This document shows, one piece after another, positions 1 to 5,334 of a stretch of DNA of 8,241 nucleotides (positions are counted from its first letter, which is position 1; each line of letters begins with the position of its first letter). The notes under the pieces were generated by a model. That model was not told the origin of the DNA. It saw only the letters and a program-made list of their open reading frames with translations, and made no database searches. The stretch is from Flemingiibacterium sp045587285. GTDB lineage: Bacteria; Bacillota; Clostridia; Oscillospirales; CAG-272. A program made the position numbers and the translations under genes. The stretch spans positions 1-8,241 of the forward strand of contig JAZNBZ010000162.1 of NCBI GenBank assembly GCA_045587285.1, read 5' to 3'.

Positions 1-1330
1 CTATGCAAAAAAAGCGTATGAGCGCGGATGCCGCGTGTTTCTCACAGAGCGTGAGCTTAATATTGGCGAGGATGCGATAGAAATTCGTGTGTCCGACACA
101 CGTTTGGCTTTGGCGCTCGCATCGGCGGCGTTTTTTGAATATCCTGCCCGCTCGCTTGCCGTTATCGGTATCACGGGCACGAAGGGCAAGACCACGACGG
201 CATCGCTCGTTGCGGATATACTTAACGCCGCAGGCATCAACACCGCGTACATCGGCACGACGGGCATCGTGATAAACGGAAAACGAACGCCCACTAAAAA
301 TACCACGCCCGAGAGCTACGAGCTTCACAAGGCGTTCAAAAGGATGGTGGAAAACGGCGTTTCGGCGGTGGTTATGGAGGTGTCGAGTCAGGCGGTGTAT
401 ATGCGCCGCACGGTCGGCATACATTTCCACGTGGGCGTTTTCACGAACCTCTCGCTCGACCACGTCGGCGGAGTTGAGCACCCGACGTTTGAGCACTATA
501 TGAGCTGCAAGGCGGCGATGTTTAAGCAGTGCAGATATGCGATATTCAATAACGACGACGGGCATTACACCGATATGGTGAGGGCGTCAAGGGCGATAAA
601 CACCACCTTCGGCGTCGCCGAAAATACGCCGCACGACCTGTCAGCGCACGATATTGCAAGCTTTTATAAGGGCAACGTCCTCGGCACGCGCTTTACGCTG
701 AAAAGCGTGCTCGGCGAGGATACTGTCGAGCTTTGTATGCCCGGCGAATTTAACGTATACAACGCGCTCGCGGCTATCGCCGTGGCACAGCGCTTTCAGG
801 TGCCGATGCAGATTATAAAATCGGCGCTCGCGAAGGCTACTGTACGCGGCAGATTTGAGATAGTCGAGGCGCTTCCAAACGCGGTTACGGTCATCGACTA
901 CGCGCACAACGAGGCGTCTATGCGCGCCGCACTTGAAACGATACGCACGTATAATCCGACACGGCTCGTCGTGCTCTTCGGCTCGGTCGGCGGACGAAGT
1001 GAGCTTCGCCGCGCGGAGCTTGGCACGGTTGCGGCAACCCTTGCGGATTTCTGCATCATAACGAGCGACAATCCCGATTTTGAGCCGCCCGAGAATATCA
1101 TCGCCGATATTGAGGCGGCGGTCGAGGCGCTTTCCTGCCCGTACGTGTCGCTCGTTGACCGACGCGACGCCGTACGCTTTGCTATCGACAACGCGCGCGA
1201 CGGCGACTGCATACTTTTCGCAGGCAAGGGACACGAGGATTATCAGATTATTGCCGGCGAGTACGTACACTACGACGAGCGCGAGGAGATACTCGCGGCG
1301 GCAGAGGCAAGACTCGCACGGGTTGAGTAA
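1..1330 (+). CDS. MurE-type Mur ligase (UDP-MurNAc-dipeptide:amino acid ligase family), 5'-truncated
   Basis: Cytoplasmic ATP-dependent ligase of peptidoglycan precursor synthesis; MurE enzymes add the third stem-peptide residue to UDP-MurNAc-L-Ala-D-Glu. The frame is open to the left edge (codons from base 2 read YAKKAYERGCRVFL), so the gene starts outside the window and roughly 50 N-terminal residues are missing; the in-frame GTG at 35 is probably internal. Visible motifs in order: the P-loop GTKGKTTT near nt 176-199, MEVSSQA (374 on), the segment with the lysine usually carbamylated (YMSCKAAMF, Lys codon 509-511), DYAHNEAS near 895, FGSVGGRSELRR (977-1012), SDNPD (DNPD codons 1067-1078) and AGKGHEDYQ near 1222. 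Oddities: Gln replaces the usual His after MEVSS, and DNPD stands where meso-DAP-adding enzymes have DNPR, so the amino acid added cannot be assumed. It may be a MurE paralogue rather than the housekeeping enzyme. Family assignment is secure; exact substrate is not. tyrA follows after 12 bp, probably in one transcript. Confidence 0.9.
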   Translation, partial: YAKKAYERGCRVFLTERELNIGEDAIEIRVSDTRLALALASAAFFEYPARSLAVIGITGTKGKTTTASLVADILNAAGINTAYIGTTGIVINGKRTPTKNTTPESYELHKAFKRMVENGVSAVVMEVSSQAVYMRRTVGIHFHVGVFTNLSLDHVGGVEHPTFEHYMSCKAAMFKQCRYAIFNNDDGHYTDMVRASRAINTTFGVAENTPHDLSAHDIASFYKGNVLGTRFTLKSVLGEDTVELCMPGEFNVYNALAAIAVAQRFQVPMQIIKSALAKATVRGRFEIVEALPNAVTVIDYAHNEASMRAALETIRTYNPTRLVVLFGSVGGRSELRRAELGTVAATLADFCIITSDNPDFEPPENIIADIEAAVEALSCPYVSLVDRRDAVRFAIDNARDGDCILFAGKGHEDYQIIAGEYVHYDEREEILAAAEARLARVE

Positions 1331-1342
1331 GAGGAAGCACGA

Positions 1343-2182
1343 ATGAAGATACTTATATTAGGTATTGGACTTATCGGCGGCTCTCTGGCGAGAGCGCTCA
1401 AATACTTTACGGATAACGAGGTCTACGGCTTCGACACCGACGGAGAGGCTGTACGCCGTGCGGTGCTCGTGGGCGCGTGCGACGAGGCGTGGAGCACTAT
1501 GCCGAGCGCGTTTAATTACGACGTCATCGTGCTTGCGGCGTATCCCCGCGCGAGCGTGGAGTTTCTCACGCGGCACGGGGCGGACGTTCCAAGGAGCACG
1601 TACGTGTTCGATCTTGGCGGTATTAAGCGTGCCGTTTGCGAGGCAGGCTTTGAGGCGGCAGAGAGGTACGGCTTCACGTTCATCGGCGGCCACCCTATGG
1701 CAGGCACGCAGTACTCGGGCTTTACGGCATCGCGCGAGTCGCTTTACAAGAGCGCGACGATGATACTCACGCCGCCCGAAAATATCGCGCCCGAAAAGCT
1801 TGACTTTGCCGTGGATTTCTTCAAATCGGTCGGCTTTGGCACTATCAACGTAACCACGGCAGAGAAGCACGACGAGATAATCGCGTACACGTCCCAGCTC
1901 GCGCACGTGCTGTCCAACGCGTACGTTAAAAGTCCGCGTGCAAGACTGCACGGCGGATACAGCGCGGGAAGCTTTCGCGACCTTACTCGCGTGGCGCATC
2001 TTAATGCGAGAATGTGGACCGAGCTTTTTATGGACAACCGCGACAATCTTATAGGCGAGGTCGAGCTGCTTGCAAAAAATCTGCTCGATTACGCCGATGC
2101 GATGAGGTCGGGCGACGCTGAGCGCTTGTACGCTCTGCTCGACGACGGAAGCCGCATAAACGACGAGATAAAAGGCGAATAA
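1343..2182 (+). CDS. tyrA: Prephenate dehydrogenase (TyrA)
   Basis: Oxidative decarboxylation of prephenate to 4-hydroxyphenylpyruvate with NAD+, the committed step to tyrosine; cytoplasmic. The 279-aa product has an N-terminal Rossmann fold (GIGLIGGS, residues 7-14) and an acidic Asp31 at the end of beta-2 (YGFDTD), which fits NAD+ preference. GGHPMAGTQYSG (115-126) is the family signature for the substrate pocket. The helical C-terminal domain carries TSQLAHVLSNAY (183-194), with the expected catalytic His188, and AGSFRDLTRVA (208-218). There is no C-terminal ACT domain and no fused chorismate mutase, so this is the short monofunctional form. The ATG is preceded by a GAGGAAG ribosome binding site (1331-1337) about five bases upstream, and the 12-bp gap to the Mur ligase suggests co-transcription. 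No T-rich terminator follows on this strand; the hairpin immediately downstream has its T-run on the other strand. Confidence 0.96.
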   Translation: MKILILGIGLIGGSLARALKYFTDNEVYGFDTDGEAVRRAVLVGACDEAWSTMPSAFNYDVIVLAAYPRASVEFLTRHGADVPRSTYVFDLGGIKRAVCEAGFEAAERYGFTFIGGHPMAGTQYSGFTASRESLYKSATMILTPPENIAPEKLDFAVDFFKSVGFGTINVTTAEKHDEIIAYTSQLAHVLSNAYVKSPRARLHGGYSAGSFRDLTRVAHLNARMWTELFMDNRDNLIGEVELLAKNLLDYADAMRSGDAERLYALLDDGSRINDEIKGE

Positions 2183-2226
2183 AAAACGCCCCTACGGGAA
2201 AATCACCATTCATTCCCGTAGGGGCG
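2181..2226 (-). terminator. Rho-independent terminator on the minus strand, convergent with tyrA
   Basis: The arms 2187-2200 and 2213-2226 are perfect 14-bp reverse complements (CGCCCCTACGGGAA / TTCCCGTAGGGGCG) around a 12-nt loop. Read on the minus strand, the stem runs straight into six T residues (2186-2181), the layout of an intrinsic terminator. It would end transcripts coming from the right, such as that of the gene at 2382-3416, just at the tyrA stop codon. On the plus strand the stem is preceded by A's and lacks a T-run, so it is a poor terminator for tyrA. The stem also belongs to a repeat family in the same gap. Confidence 0.7.
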
Positions 2227-2363
2227 AACTGCGTTCGCCCGCGGACGACCATTGGTCGCCCCTACAAAACTGACAAATACGCCGTAGGGGAGCATTCCAT
2301 ATGCTCCCGAACATTCGTGAAGCGGTACACGAAACAAAGGCTCCCTTGTGCAAAGGGAGCCTT
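2187..2363. repeat. Cluster of palindromic repeats filling the tyrA / 2382 intergenic region
   Basis: Successive perfect inverted repeats are visible: 2187-2200 with 2213-2226; 2222-2229 with 2233-2240 (GGGCGAAC, 3-nt loop); 2246-2250 with 2254-2258 (CGACC, loop ATT); 2288-2295 with 2301-2308 (GGGAGCAT, 5-nt loop); 2314-2319 with 2328-2333 (TTCGTG, 8-nt loop); and 2337-2347 with 2353-2363 (AAGGCTCCCTT, 5-nt loop). The core GTAGGGG recurs at 2218-2224 and 2284-2290 and, inverted, at 2189-2195 and 2259-2265. No open frame here looks like a gene. The pattern matches short non-autonomous palindromic repeats common between genes in gut clostridia; that comparison is from memory, not from a search. 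The 2337-2376 part resembles a shortened version of the element at 4571-4680, sharing the GAGG-AAGCTT end. Confidence 0.75.
2337..2363 (-). terminator. Possible weak terminator or 3'-end hairpin after the 2382-3416 gene
   Basis: An 11-bp perfect stem (2337-2347 with 2353-2363) with a 5-nt loop lies about 18 bp past the stop codon of the minus-strand gene. On that strand it is followed by TGTTTCG, a short and interrupted T-tract. It could terminate partially or stabilise the 3' end; the stronger terminator is at 2181-2226. The same sequence can be read as a remnant of a mobile palindromic repeat. Confidence 0.35.
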
Positions 2364-2381
2364 GAGGAAAGCTTGCCTTGC

Positions 2382-3416
2382 TTACATATCGCCGATATGC
2401 TCGCACAACGCCGTAATACGTGCGCGGACGGTCGCGGCGTCTACAATGTCCGCCGAACGGAATTTTACCGTGCCCGACGTGTCGGCAGGGATGCGCACGC
2501 GAAGCGTAAGCGTGCCGTTACCGCCCTCGTACTCGATCAGTACGCCGAGCGAGTCTGCAAGGTCCTTCGCGGCGGCAAGCTCAAGGTAAAGATGAGGCAG
2601 GTACGAAACAAGCCCGTCGAAGCCTTTCGGCACGTCGCCCGTAAGGTCGGGCGAGGCAGCAAGAGAAATATCGAGAAAGGTGCCGTCCGTATTAAGGCTA
2701 CAGTCCGTCGTTATTTTGCCGTCCGCCGAAACAAGCGCGAGCGTGCAGATGAGTGTCGTTGCGATGAGGTATACGTGAATGGGCTGAACGTTCGTCGTAA
2801 ACGGCTCGCACATATCCTTGTCGTAGGCGACACTCGCACCGATTGAGGCGAGCGCGGCAGAGCTTTCGCCCATTACGACGTCAAGCTCCGTATATACGTC
2901 GCTCGAGGACACCGCGCTGTAAAGCACGCTCTCCTGACGGCGCTTATTAAATTCCGTAAGCCGCACGAGCATAGCGGAAGCCCACTCGAGATGCTTGACG
3001 TTTGATCTTTCGGCGCAGATAAGCTGTGAGAACGCGTCTGAAACGTTCGTGAGCGCCTTGTCAACGTACGGCTCGAAGGGCGCTTTATTTAATATAGCCT
3101 GCGGCTCGATTATTATCGCGAGATACCGCTCGCCCCCTACCGTACCGCCCACGGCGATAACGGGCGTTTCGCGGCCGCCGAGTATGGGCTCGGCGAGCGT
3201 AGCACCGATAAGCGACGTTAGCGCCTCACGCTCGGTCTGCGAGAACGTTTTCGACATATCCTTGCCGAGCGAAAGCGGACGCAGTACGCTCCTTGCGCCG
3301 TGACTTATCATACAAACGCGGAAATTTTCATCGCATACGATAACAGGAATAACGCACTCGGCAAGCGCGGTGGCGCCGACGAGTGCGTACAGCTTTTGAT
3401 TGTAGCTTGATGACAC
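2382..3416 (-). CDS. Unrecognised protein: PAS-like region plus degenerate histidine-kinase-type ATPase region
   Basis: I do not recognise a named family. The start used is GTG at 3416 (MSSSYNQKLY, 344 aa), because GAGGG lies eight bases upstream of it. TTG at 3431 or GTG at 3425 would add five or three residues but have no ribosome binding site. Numbering from the TTG form: residues 24-112 look PAS-like (PVIVCDENFRVCMISHGARS), 115-200 are helical with His147 in KHLEW, and 205-315 end like a HATPase fold (AKDLADSLGVLIEY...GTLTLRVRIP). The ATP-binding N-box and the DxGxG box are not recognisable, so it is probably not an active kinase. There are no membrane segments or signal peptide, so a cytoplasmic sensor, scaffold or pseudo-kinase is inferred. 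It has its own perfect promoter although it follows the ZIP gene on the same strand. That the gene is real is well supported; its function is open. Confidence 0.85.
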   Translation of the reverse strand: MSSSYNQKLYALVGATALAECVIPVIVCDENFRVCMISHGARSVLRPLSLGKDMSKTFSQTEREALTSLIGATLAEPILGGRETPVIAVGGTVGGERYLAIIIEPQAILNKAPFEPYVDKALTNVSDAFSQLICAERSNVKHLEWASAMLVRLTEFNKRRQESVLYSAVSSSDVYTELDVVMGESSAALASIGASVAYDKDMCEPFTTNVQPIHVYLIATTLICTLALVSADGKITTDCSLNTDGTFLDISLAASPDLTGDVPKGFDGLVSYLPHLYLELAAAKDLADSLGVLIEYEGGNGTLTLRVRIPADTSGTVKFRSADIVDAATVRARITALCEHIGDM

Positions 3417-3460
3417 GTTGTACACCCTCAATTTATATAAATATATACTCTTATAATTAT

Positions 3461-3489
3461 ATTATAGCATTTCGGGGCGTGTCTGTCAA
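3461..3489 (-). promoter_or_regulatory. Perfect consensus sigma-A promoter for the 2382-3416 gene
   Basis: Read on the minus strand: TTGACA (3489-3484), a 17-bp spacer, then TATAAT (3466-3461). Both hexamers and the spacing match the housekeeping consensus exactly. The predicted transcription start is near 3454, giving an AT-rich leader of about 38 nt before the GTG at 3416. The -35 box sits just past the stop codon of the upstream ZIP gene (3496), so this gene can be expressed independently of the metal/redox cluster. Confidence 0.85.
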
Positions 3490-3495
3490 TACGCG

Positions 3496-4248
3496 TCAGC
3501 CGAGCAGAACGTCAGCCGCGAGCATTATTGCAAAGCCGACGAGCAGGGCGTACGTCGCGCCGCGCTCGCTTCCGTGTGCGTGAGTTTCCGGTATCATTTC
3601 GTCGCTTATTACGTAGAGCATCGTACCGCCTGCAAATGCAAGCGCGAACGGGAGCACCGCCGTGGATACGCTTACTGCGAAGTAGCCGATAAGCGTGCCG
3701 ACGACCTCAACGAGTCCCGTCGCCATAGCCGCCACGAACGTTTTTTTCGGAGTAACGCCTGCGGCGAGCATCGGGCCGATGATGACCATACCCTCGGGGA
3801 TATTCTGAAGCGCGATACCGCCCGCTATCATAAGCGCACCCGAAACGTCGCCCGAGCCAAAGCCAACGCCTGCCGCGATGCCCTCGGGCAGATTATGTAT
3901 GGCTATAGCCGTGACGAAAAGCAGCACCTTACTTAAATTTGCGTTGTTGTGCGCCTCGACTTCAGCGCCGACGAGCTTGTGAAGATGCGGCACTAATTTG
4001 TCGATAAGGTTGAGGCAGAGCGCGCCTGCGAATATACCTGCGATTGTCACTATAATGCCGAGCTTGCCGCCGTATTCGAGAGAGGGAAGAATAAGCCCCA
4101 ATACCGCCGCAGAGAGCATTACGCCTGCCGCGAACGAGAGCACGATATCCGAAAATTTGTGCGAAATATTTTTAAAGATAAAACCGATCAGCGCGCCGAA
4201 GACGGTTGCACCGCCGACGCCGAGAGCGGTCAAGAGTACCATTTCCAT
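3496..4248 (-). CDS. ZIP-family divalent metal transporter (GufA/ZupT-like)
   Basis: Integral membrane carrier of the ZIP family, which generally moves Zn2+, Fe2+ or Mn2+ into the cytoplasm. The 250-aa product is almost entirely hydrophobic, with about eight predicted membrane segments, the usual ZIP number. The paired metal-site motifs are present: HNLPEG (residues 118-123) in TM4 and QNIPEG (148-153) in TM5. Gln instead of His at the start of the second motif is, from memory, typical of the GufA-like branch. A short His-containing loop (DKLVPHLHKLV, 83-93) precedes TM4, and a DEMIPETHAHG segment (216-226) lies near the C-terminus. The ATG at 4248 has an AGGAG site seven bases upstream. It lies 65 bp downstream of rubredoxin on the same strand, with a hairpin in the gap, and probably belongs to the iron/redox transcript. 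Family is certain; the metal is not, although ferritin next door favours iron. Confidence 0.93.
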   Translation of the reverse strand: MEMVLLTALGVGGATVFGALIGFIFKNISHKFSDIVLSFAAGVMLSAAVLGLILPSLEYGGKLGIIVTIAGIFAGALCLNLIDKLVPHLHKLVGAEVEAHNNANLSKVLLFVTAIAIHNLPEGIAAGVGFGSGDVSGALMIAGGIALQNIPEGMVIIGPMLAAGVTPKKTFVAAMATGLVEVVGTLIGYFAVSVSTAVLPFALAFAGGTMLYVISDEMIPETHAHGSERGATYALLVGFAIMLAADVLLG

Positions 4249-4269
4249 AATTTTCTCCTGAATACGTAC

Positions 4270-4302
4270 GGGTATCCGCAGACGAGTCGCCCACGGATAC
4301 CC
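4270..4302 (-). other. Intercistronic hairpin between rubredoxin and the ZIP gene
   Basis: Perfect 9-bp arms GGGTATCCG (4270-4278) and CGGATACCC (4294-4302) enclose a 15-nt loop. There is no T-run on either strand, so it is unlikely to be a standard terminator. It begins 11 bp past the rubredoxin stop and lies about 10 bp upstream of the ZIP ribosome binding site. It could set relative mRNA stability or processing within an operon, or act as a metal-responsive leader; no known riboswitch was recognised. Confidence 0.5.
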
Positions 4303-4313
4303 TCGTTAGTTAA

Positions 4314-4475
4314 TTATTCAGCCTCGGAGAAGCTGTCCTTGCCAACTCCGCAGAGGGGGCATTCAAAATCGTCGGGAAGATCCTCAAACTTGGTGCCGGG
4401 AGCGATACCGTTGTCGGGATCGCCCACTGCCTCGTCATATTCCCATCCGCATACGTCGCATACATACTTTTTCAT
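4314..4475 (-). CDS. Rubredoxin
   Basis: A small cytoplasmic one-electron carrier with a mononuclear Fe(Cys)4 centre. The 53-aa product (begins MKKYVCDVCGWEYDEAV, ends KDSFSEAE) has the full-length rubredoxin layout: CxxC at Cys6/Cys9, the GDPDNGIAPGTKFEDLPDDF linker, and CPLC at Cys39/Cys42. Phe replaces the common Trp of DDWxCP, while Trp11 replaces the common Tyr of CGYxYD. The ATG at 4475 is preceded by AAGGA about ten bases upstream, a slightly long spacing. It sits between ferritin and the ZIP transporter on the same strand. In anaerobes such rubredoxins feed electrons to flavodiiron proteins, rubrerythrins and superoxide reductase. The flavodiiron protein here already carries its own, shorter rubredoxin domain, so this one probably serves additional partners. 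Identification is essentially certain from the motifs and length. Confidence 0.97.
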   Translation of the reverse strand: MKKYVCDVCGWEYDEAVGDPDNGIAPGTKFEDLPDDFECPLCGVGKDSFSEAE

Positions 4476-4570
4476 AATATTTAATTCCTTTCAAAAATTA
4501 TTTTATTTAGTAAATCCTAACTCGATAAAATATTCCCAAAGTTAGCACGGTTAGCCAAAGTGCGTATCCG

Positions 4571-4680
4571 AGGCTCTCCCTATGGGAGAGCTGTCAGCAA
4601 AGCTGACTGAGAGGGAAGCTTGAAATACCCTCTCCGTCACGCCTTACGGCGTGCCACCTCTCCCAAAGGGCGAGGCTTTA
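4571..4680. repeat. MITE-like palindromic element between ferritin and rubredoxin
   Basis: About 110 bp built from nested hairpins: GCTCTCCC (4573-4580) with 4584-4591; GTCAGC (4593-4598) with 4602-4607; GAGAGGG (4609-4615) with 4628-4634; CACGCC (4638-4643) with 4648-4653; and CCTCTCCC (4657-4664) with 4668-4675, one mismatch. The two ends form imperfect terminal inverted repeats (AGGCTCTCCC against AAGCCTCGCCC). It encodes nothing. From memory, almost identical modules (GGCTCTCC...CTGTCAGC...GCTGACTGAGAGGG...ACCCTCTCCGTC) are widely scattered between genes in gut clostridia, which fits a non-autonomous mobile element. It may weaken or modulate read-through from ferritin to rubredoxin. Confidence 0.8.
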
Positions 4681-4712
4681 TTGTGGGAATGGAAATGATA
4701 ATCGGAAGCCTA

Positions 4713-5225
4713 TTAAAGCACCAAAGAGGGTGCGGTATAAACTCTTGTGGCAAGCTCCTGATTTAAGAGGTAGAGGCTTCGCGGATCCGTGCCGAACAGC
4801 TCCATCTTCGAGATGAGGTCGTTCGCGTTGGTTTCCTCCTCGCCCTGTTCCTTAACGAACCAGTCGAGGAACTGCATCGTGCGGAAGTCCTTAACCTCGT
4901 AAGCCGCCGCGTATATGTCGTTAATAAGCGAGGTTACGTACTGCTCGTGCTCAAGGCCTGCTTTAAGTACGTCCATATGGCAGGTGAAAACCTTGTCGGG
5001 CTTTGCGATAGCGTCGAGCGTGACCGCCATATTTTCGTTTTGCAGATACTGATAAAAGAGCATCGCGTGATCTCTTTCCTCCTGCGCCTGAATCATATAC
5101 CAGTTAGCAAAGCCGTCAAGTCCTGCCGCCTTAAAGTAGTTAGAAAAATCGAGATAGAGATAAGCCGAGTAAAATTCCTTGTTGATTTGCTGGTTTAAAA
5201 GCTCGTGTACCTTTGCGTTTACCAT
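4713..5225 (-). CDS. ftnA: Ferritin (non-haem, FtnA-type)
   Basis: Cytoplasmic iron-storage protein: 24-mer shells oxidise Fe(II) at a di-iron ferroxidase centre and hold Fe(III) mineral. The 170-aa length and four-helix pattern are standard. Ferroxidase residues fall at the numbering I know for E. coli FtnA: Glu17 (NKEFYSAYLYL), Glu50 and His53 (QAQEERDHA), Glu94 (LEHEQ), Glu126/Gln127 and Glu129/Glu130 (VKEQGEEE). The FANWYMIQAQEE segment and LDWFVKEQ are typical of the family; absence of a haem-ligand Met at the bacterioferritin position argues against Bfr. The ATG at 5225 has a strong GGAGG site seven bases upstream. It lies 96 bp downstream of the flavodiiron gene on the same strand with no evident terminator between. 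Operon transcription is therefore likely, although a TATAAT near 5313-5318 could give it its own promoter. In this setting it would sequester Fe(II) and limit Fenton chemistry during oxygen exposure. Confidence 0.95.
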   Translation of the reverse strand: MVNAKVHELLNQQINKEFYSAYLYLDFSNYFKAAGLDGFANWYMIQAQEERDHAMLFYQYLQNENMAVTLDAIAKPDKVFTCHMDVLKAGLEHEQYVTSLINDIYAAAYEVKDFRTMQFLDWFVKEQGEEETNANDLISKMELFGTDPRSLYLLNQELATRVYTAPSLVL

Positions 5226-5278
5226 AGTATGTCCTCCAAGTTTAAAAATTATTTTTGATTGGTTGTCTACCGAGGGTC

Positions 5279-5304
5279 GGACCGTCGGGGACGCCGGTCC
5301 CTAC
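5279..5304. repeat. Short palindromic repeat upstream of ferritin
   Basis: Arms GGACCG (5279-5284) and CGGTCC (5295-5300) enclose an inner CGTC/GACG pair (5283-5286 with 5290-5293). The right edge, CCCTACGGGA (5299-5308), is identical to 2190-2199 in the tyrA-side cluster, which places both in one repeat family with a GTAGGG core. No T-run follows on either strand, so it is not a clear terminator. It lies in the leader or intercistronic spacer of ferritin. Confidence 0.55.
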
Positions 5305-5312
5305 GGGATAAA

Positions 5313-5334
5313 ATTATACGGTTACTTAATCGGT
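5313..5334 (-). promoter_or_regulatory. Possible weak promoter for ferritin
   Basis: On the minus strand a perfect TATAAT lies at 5318-5313, overlapping the end of the flavodiiron gene. Upstream -35 matches are poor: TTGAAC or TTTTGA at 14-16 bp spacing. A transcript from here would have a leader of about 80 nt that includes the palindrome at 5279-5304. It may simply be an AT-rich coincidence, with ferritin read from the flavodiiron promoter. Confidence 0.25.

Noticed and set aside
641..1270. Minus-strand open frame opposite the Mur ligase
   Set aside because: Shadow of a conserved gene in GC-biased codons; the product matches no family I know.
2187..2363. CRISPR array or tRNA-like fold in the hairpin cluster
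   Set aside because: Units vary in size and sequence with no constant repeat/spacer period, and there is no anticodon arm or CCA-adjacent structure of a tRNA.
2301..2846. Plus-strand open frame overlapping the repeat cluster and the 2382-3416 gene
   Set aside because: Its start lies in a palindromic repeat and the product is Arg-rich and domainless; the minus-strand frame has a start signal, promoter and fold-like pattern.
4476..4570. Search for a dedicated rubredoxin promoter
   Set aside because: The region is AT-rich with several TAAAAT/TATTTT-like hexamers, but none has a -35 partner at 16-18 bp good enough to report; the GCTAAC direct repeat near 4540-4556 is too short to interpret.
4693..4705. 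AATGATAAT reminiscent of a Fur-box half-site near ferritin
   Set aside because: It lies downstream of ferritin relative to its direction of transcription and lacks the second half, so it is not a promoter operator.
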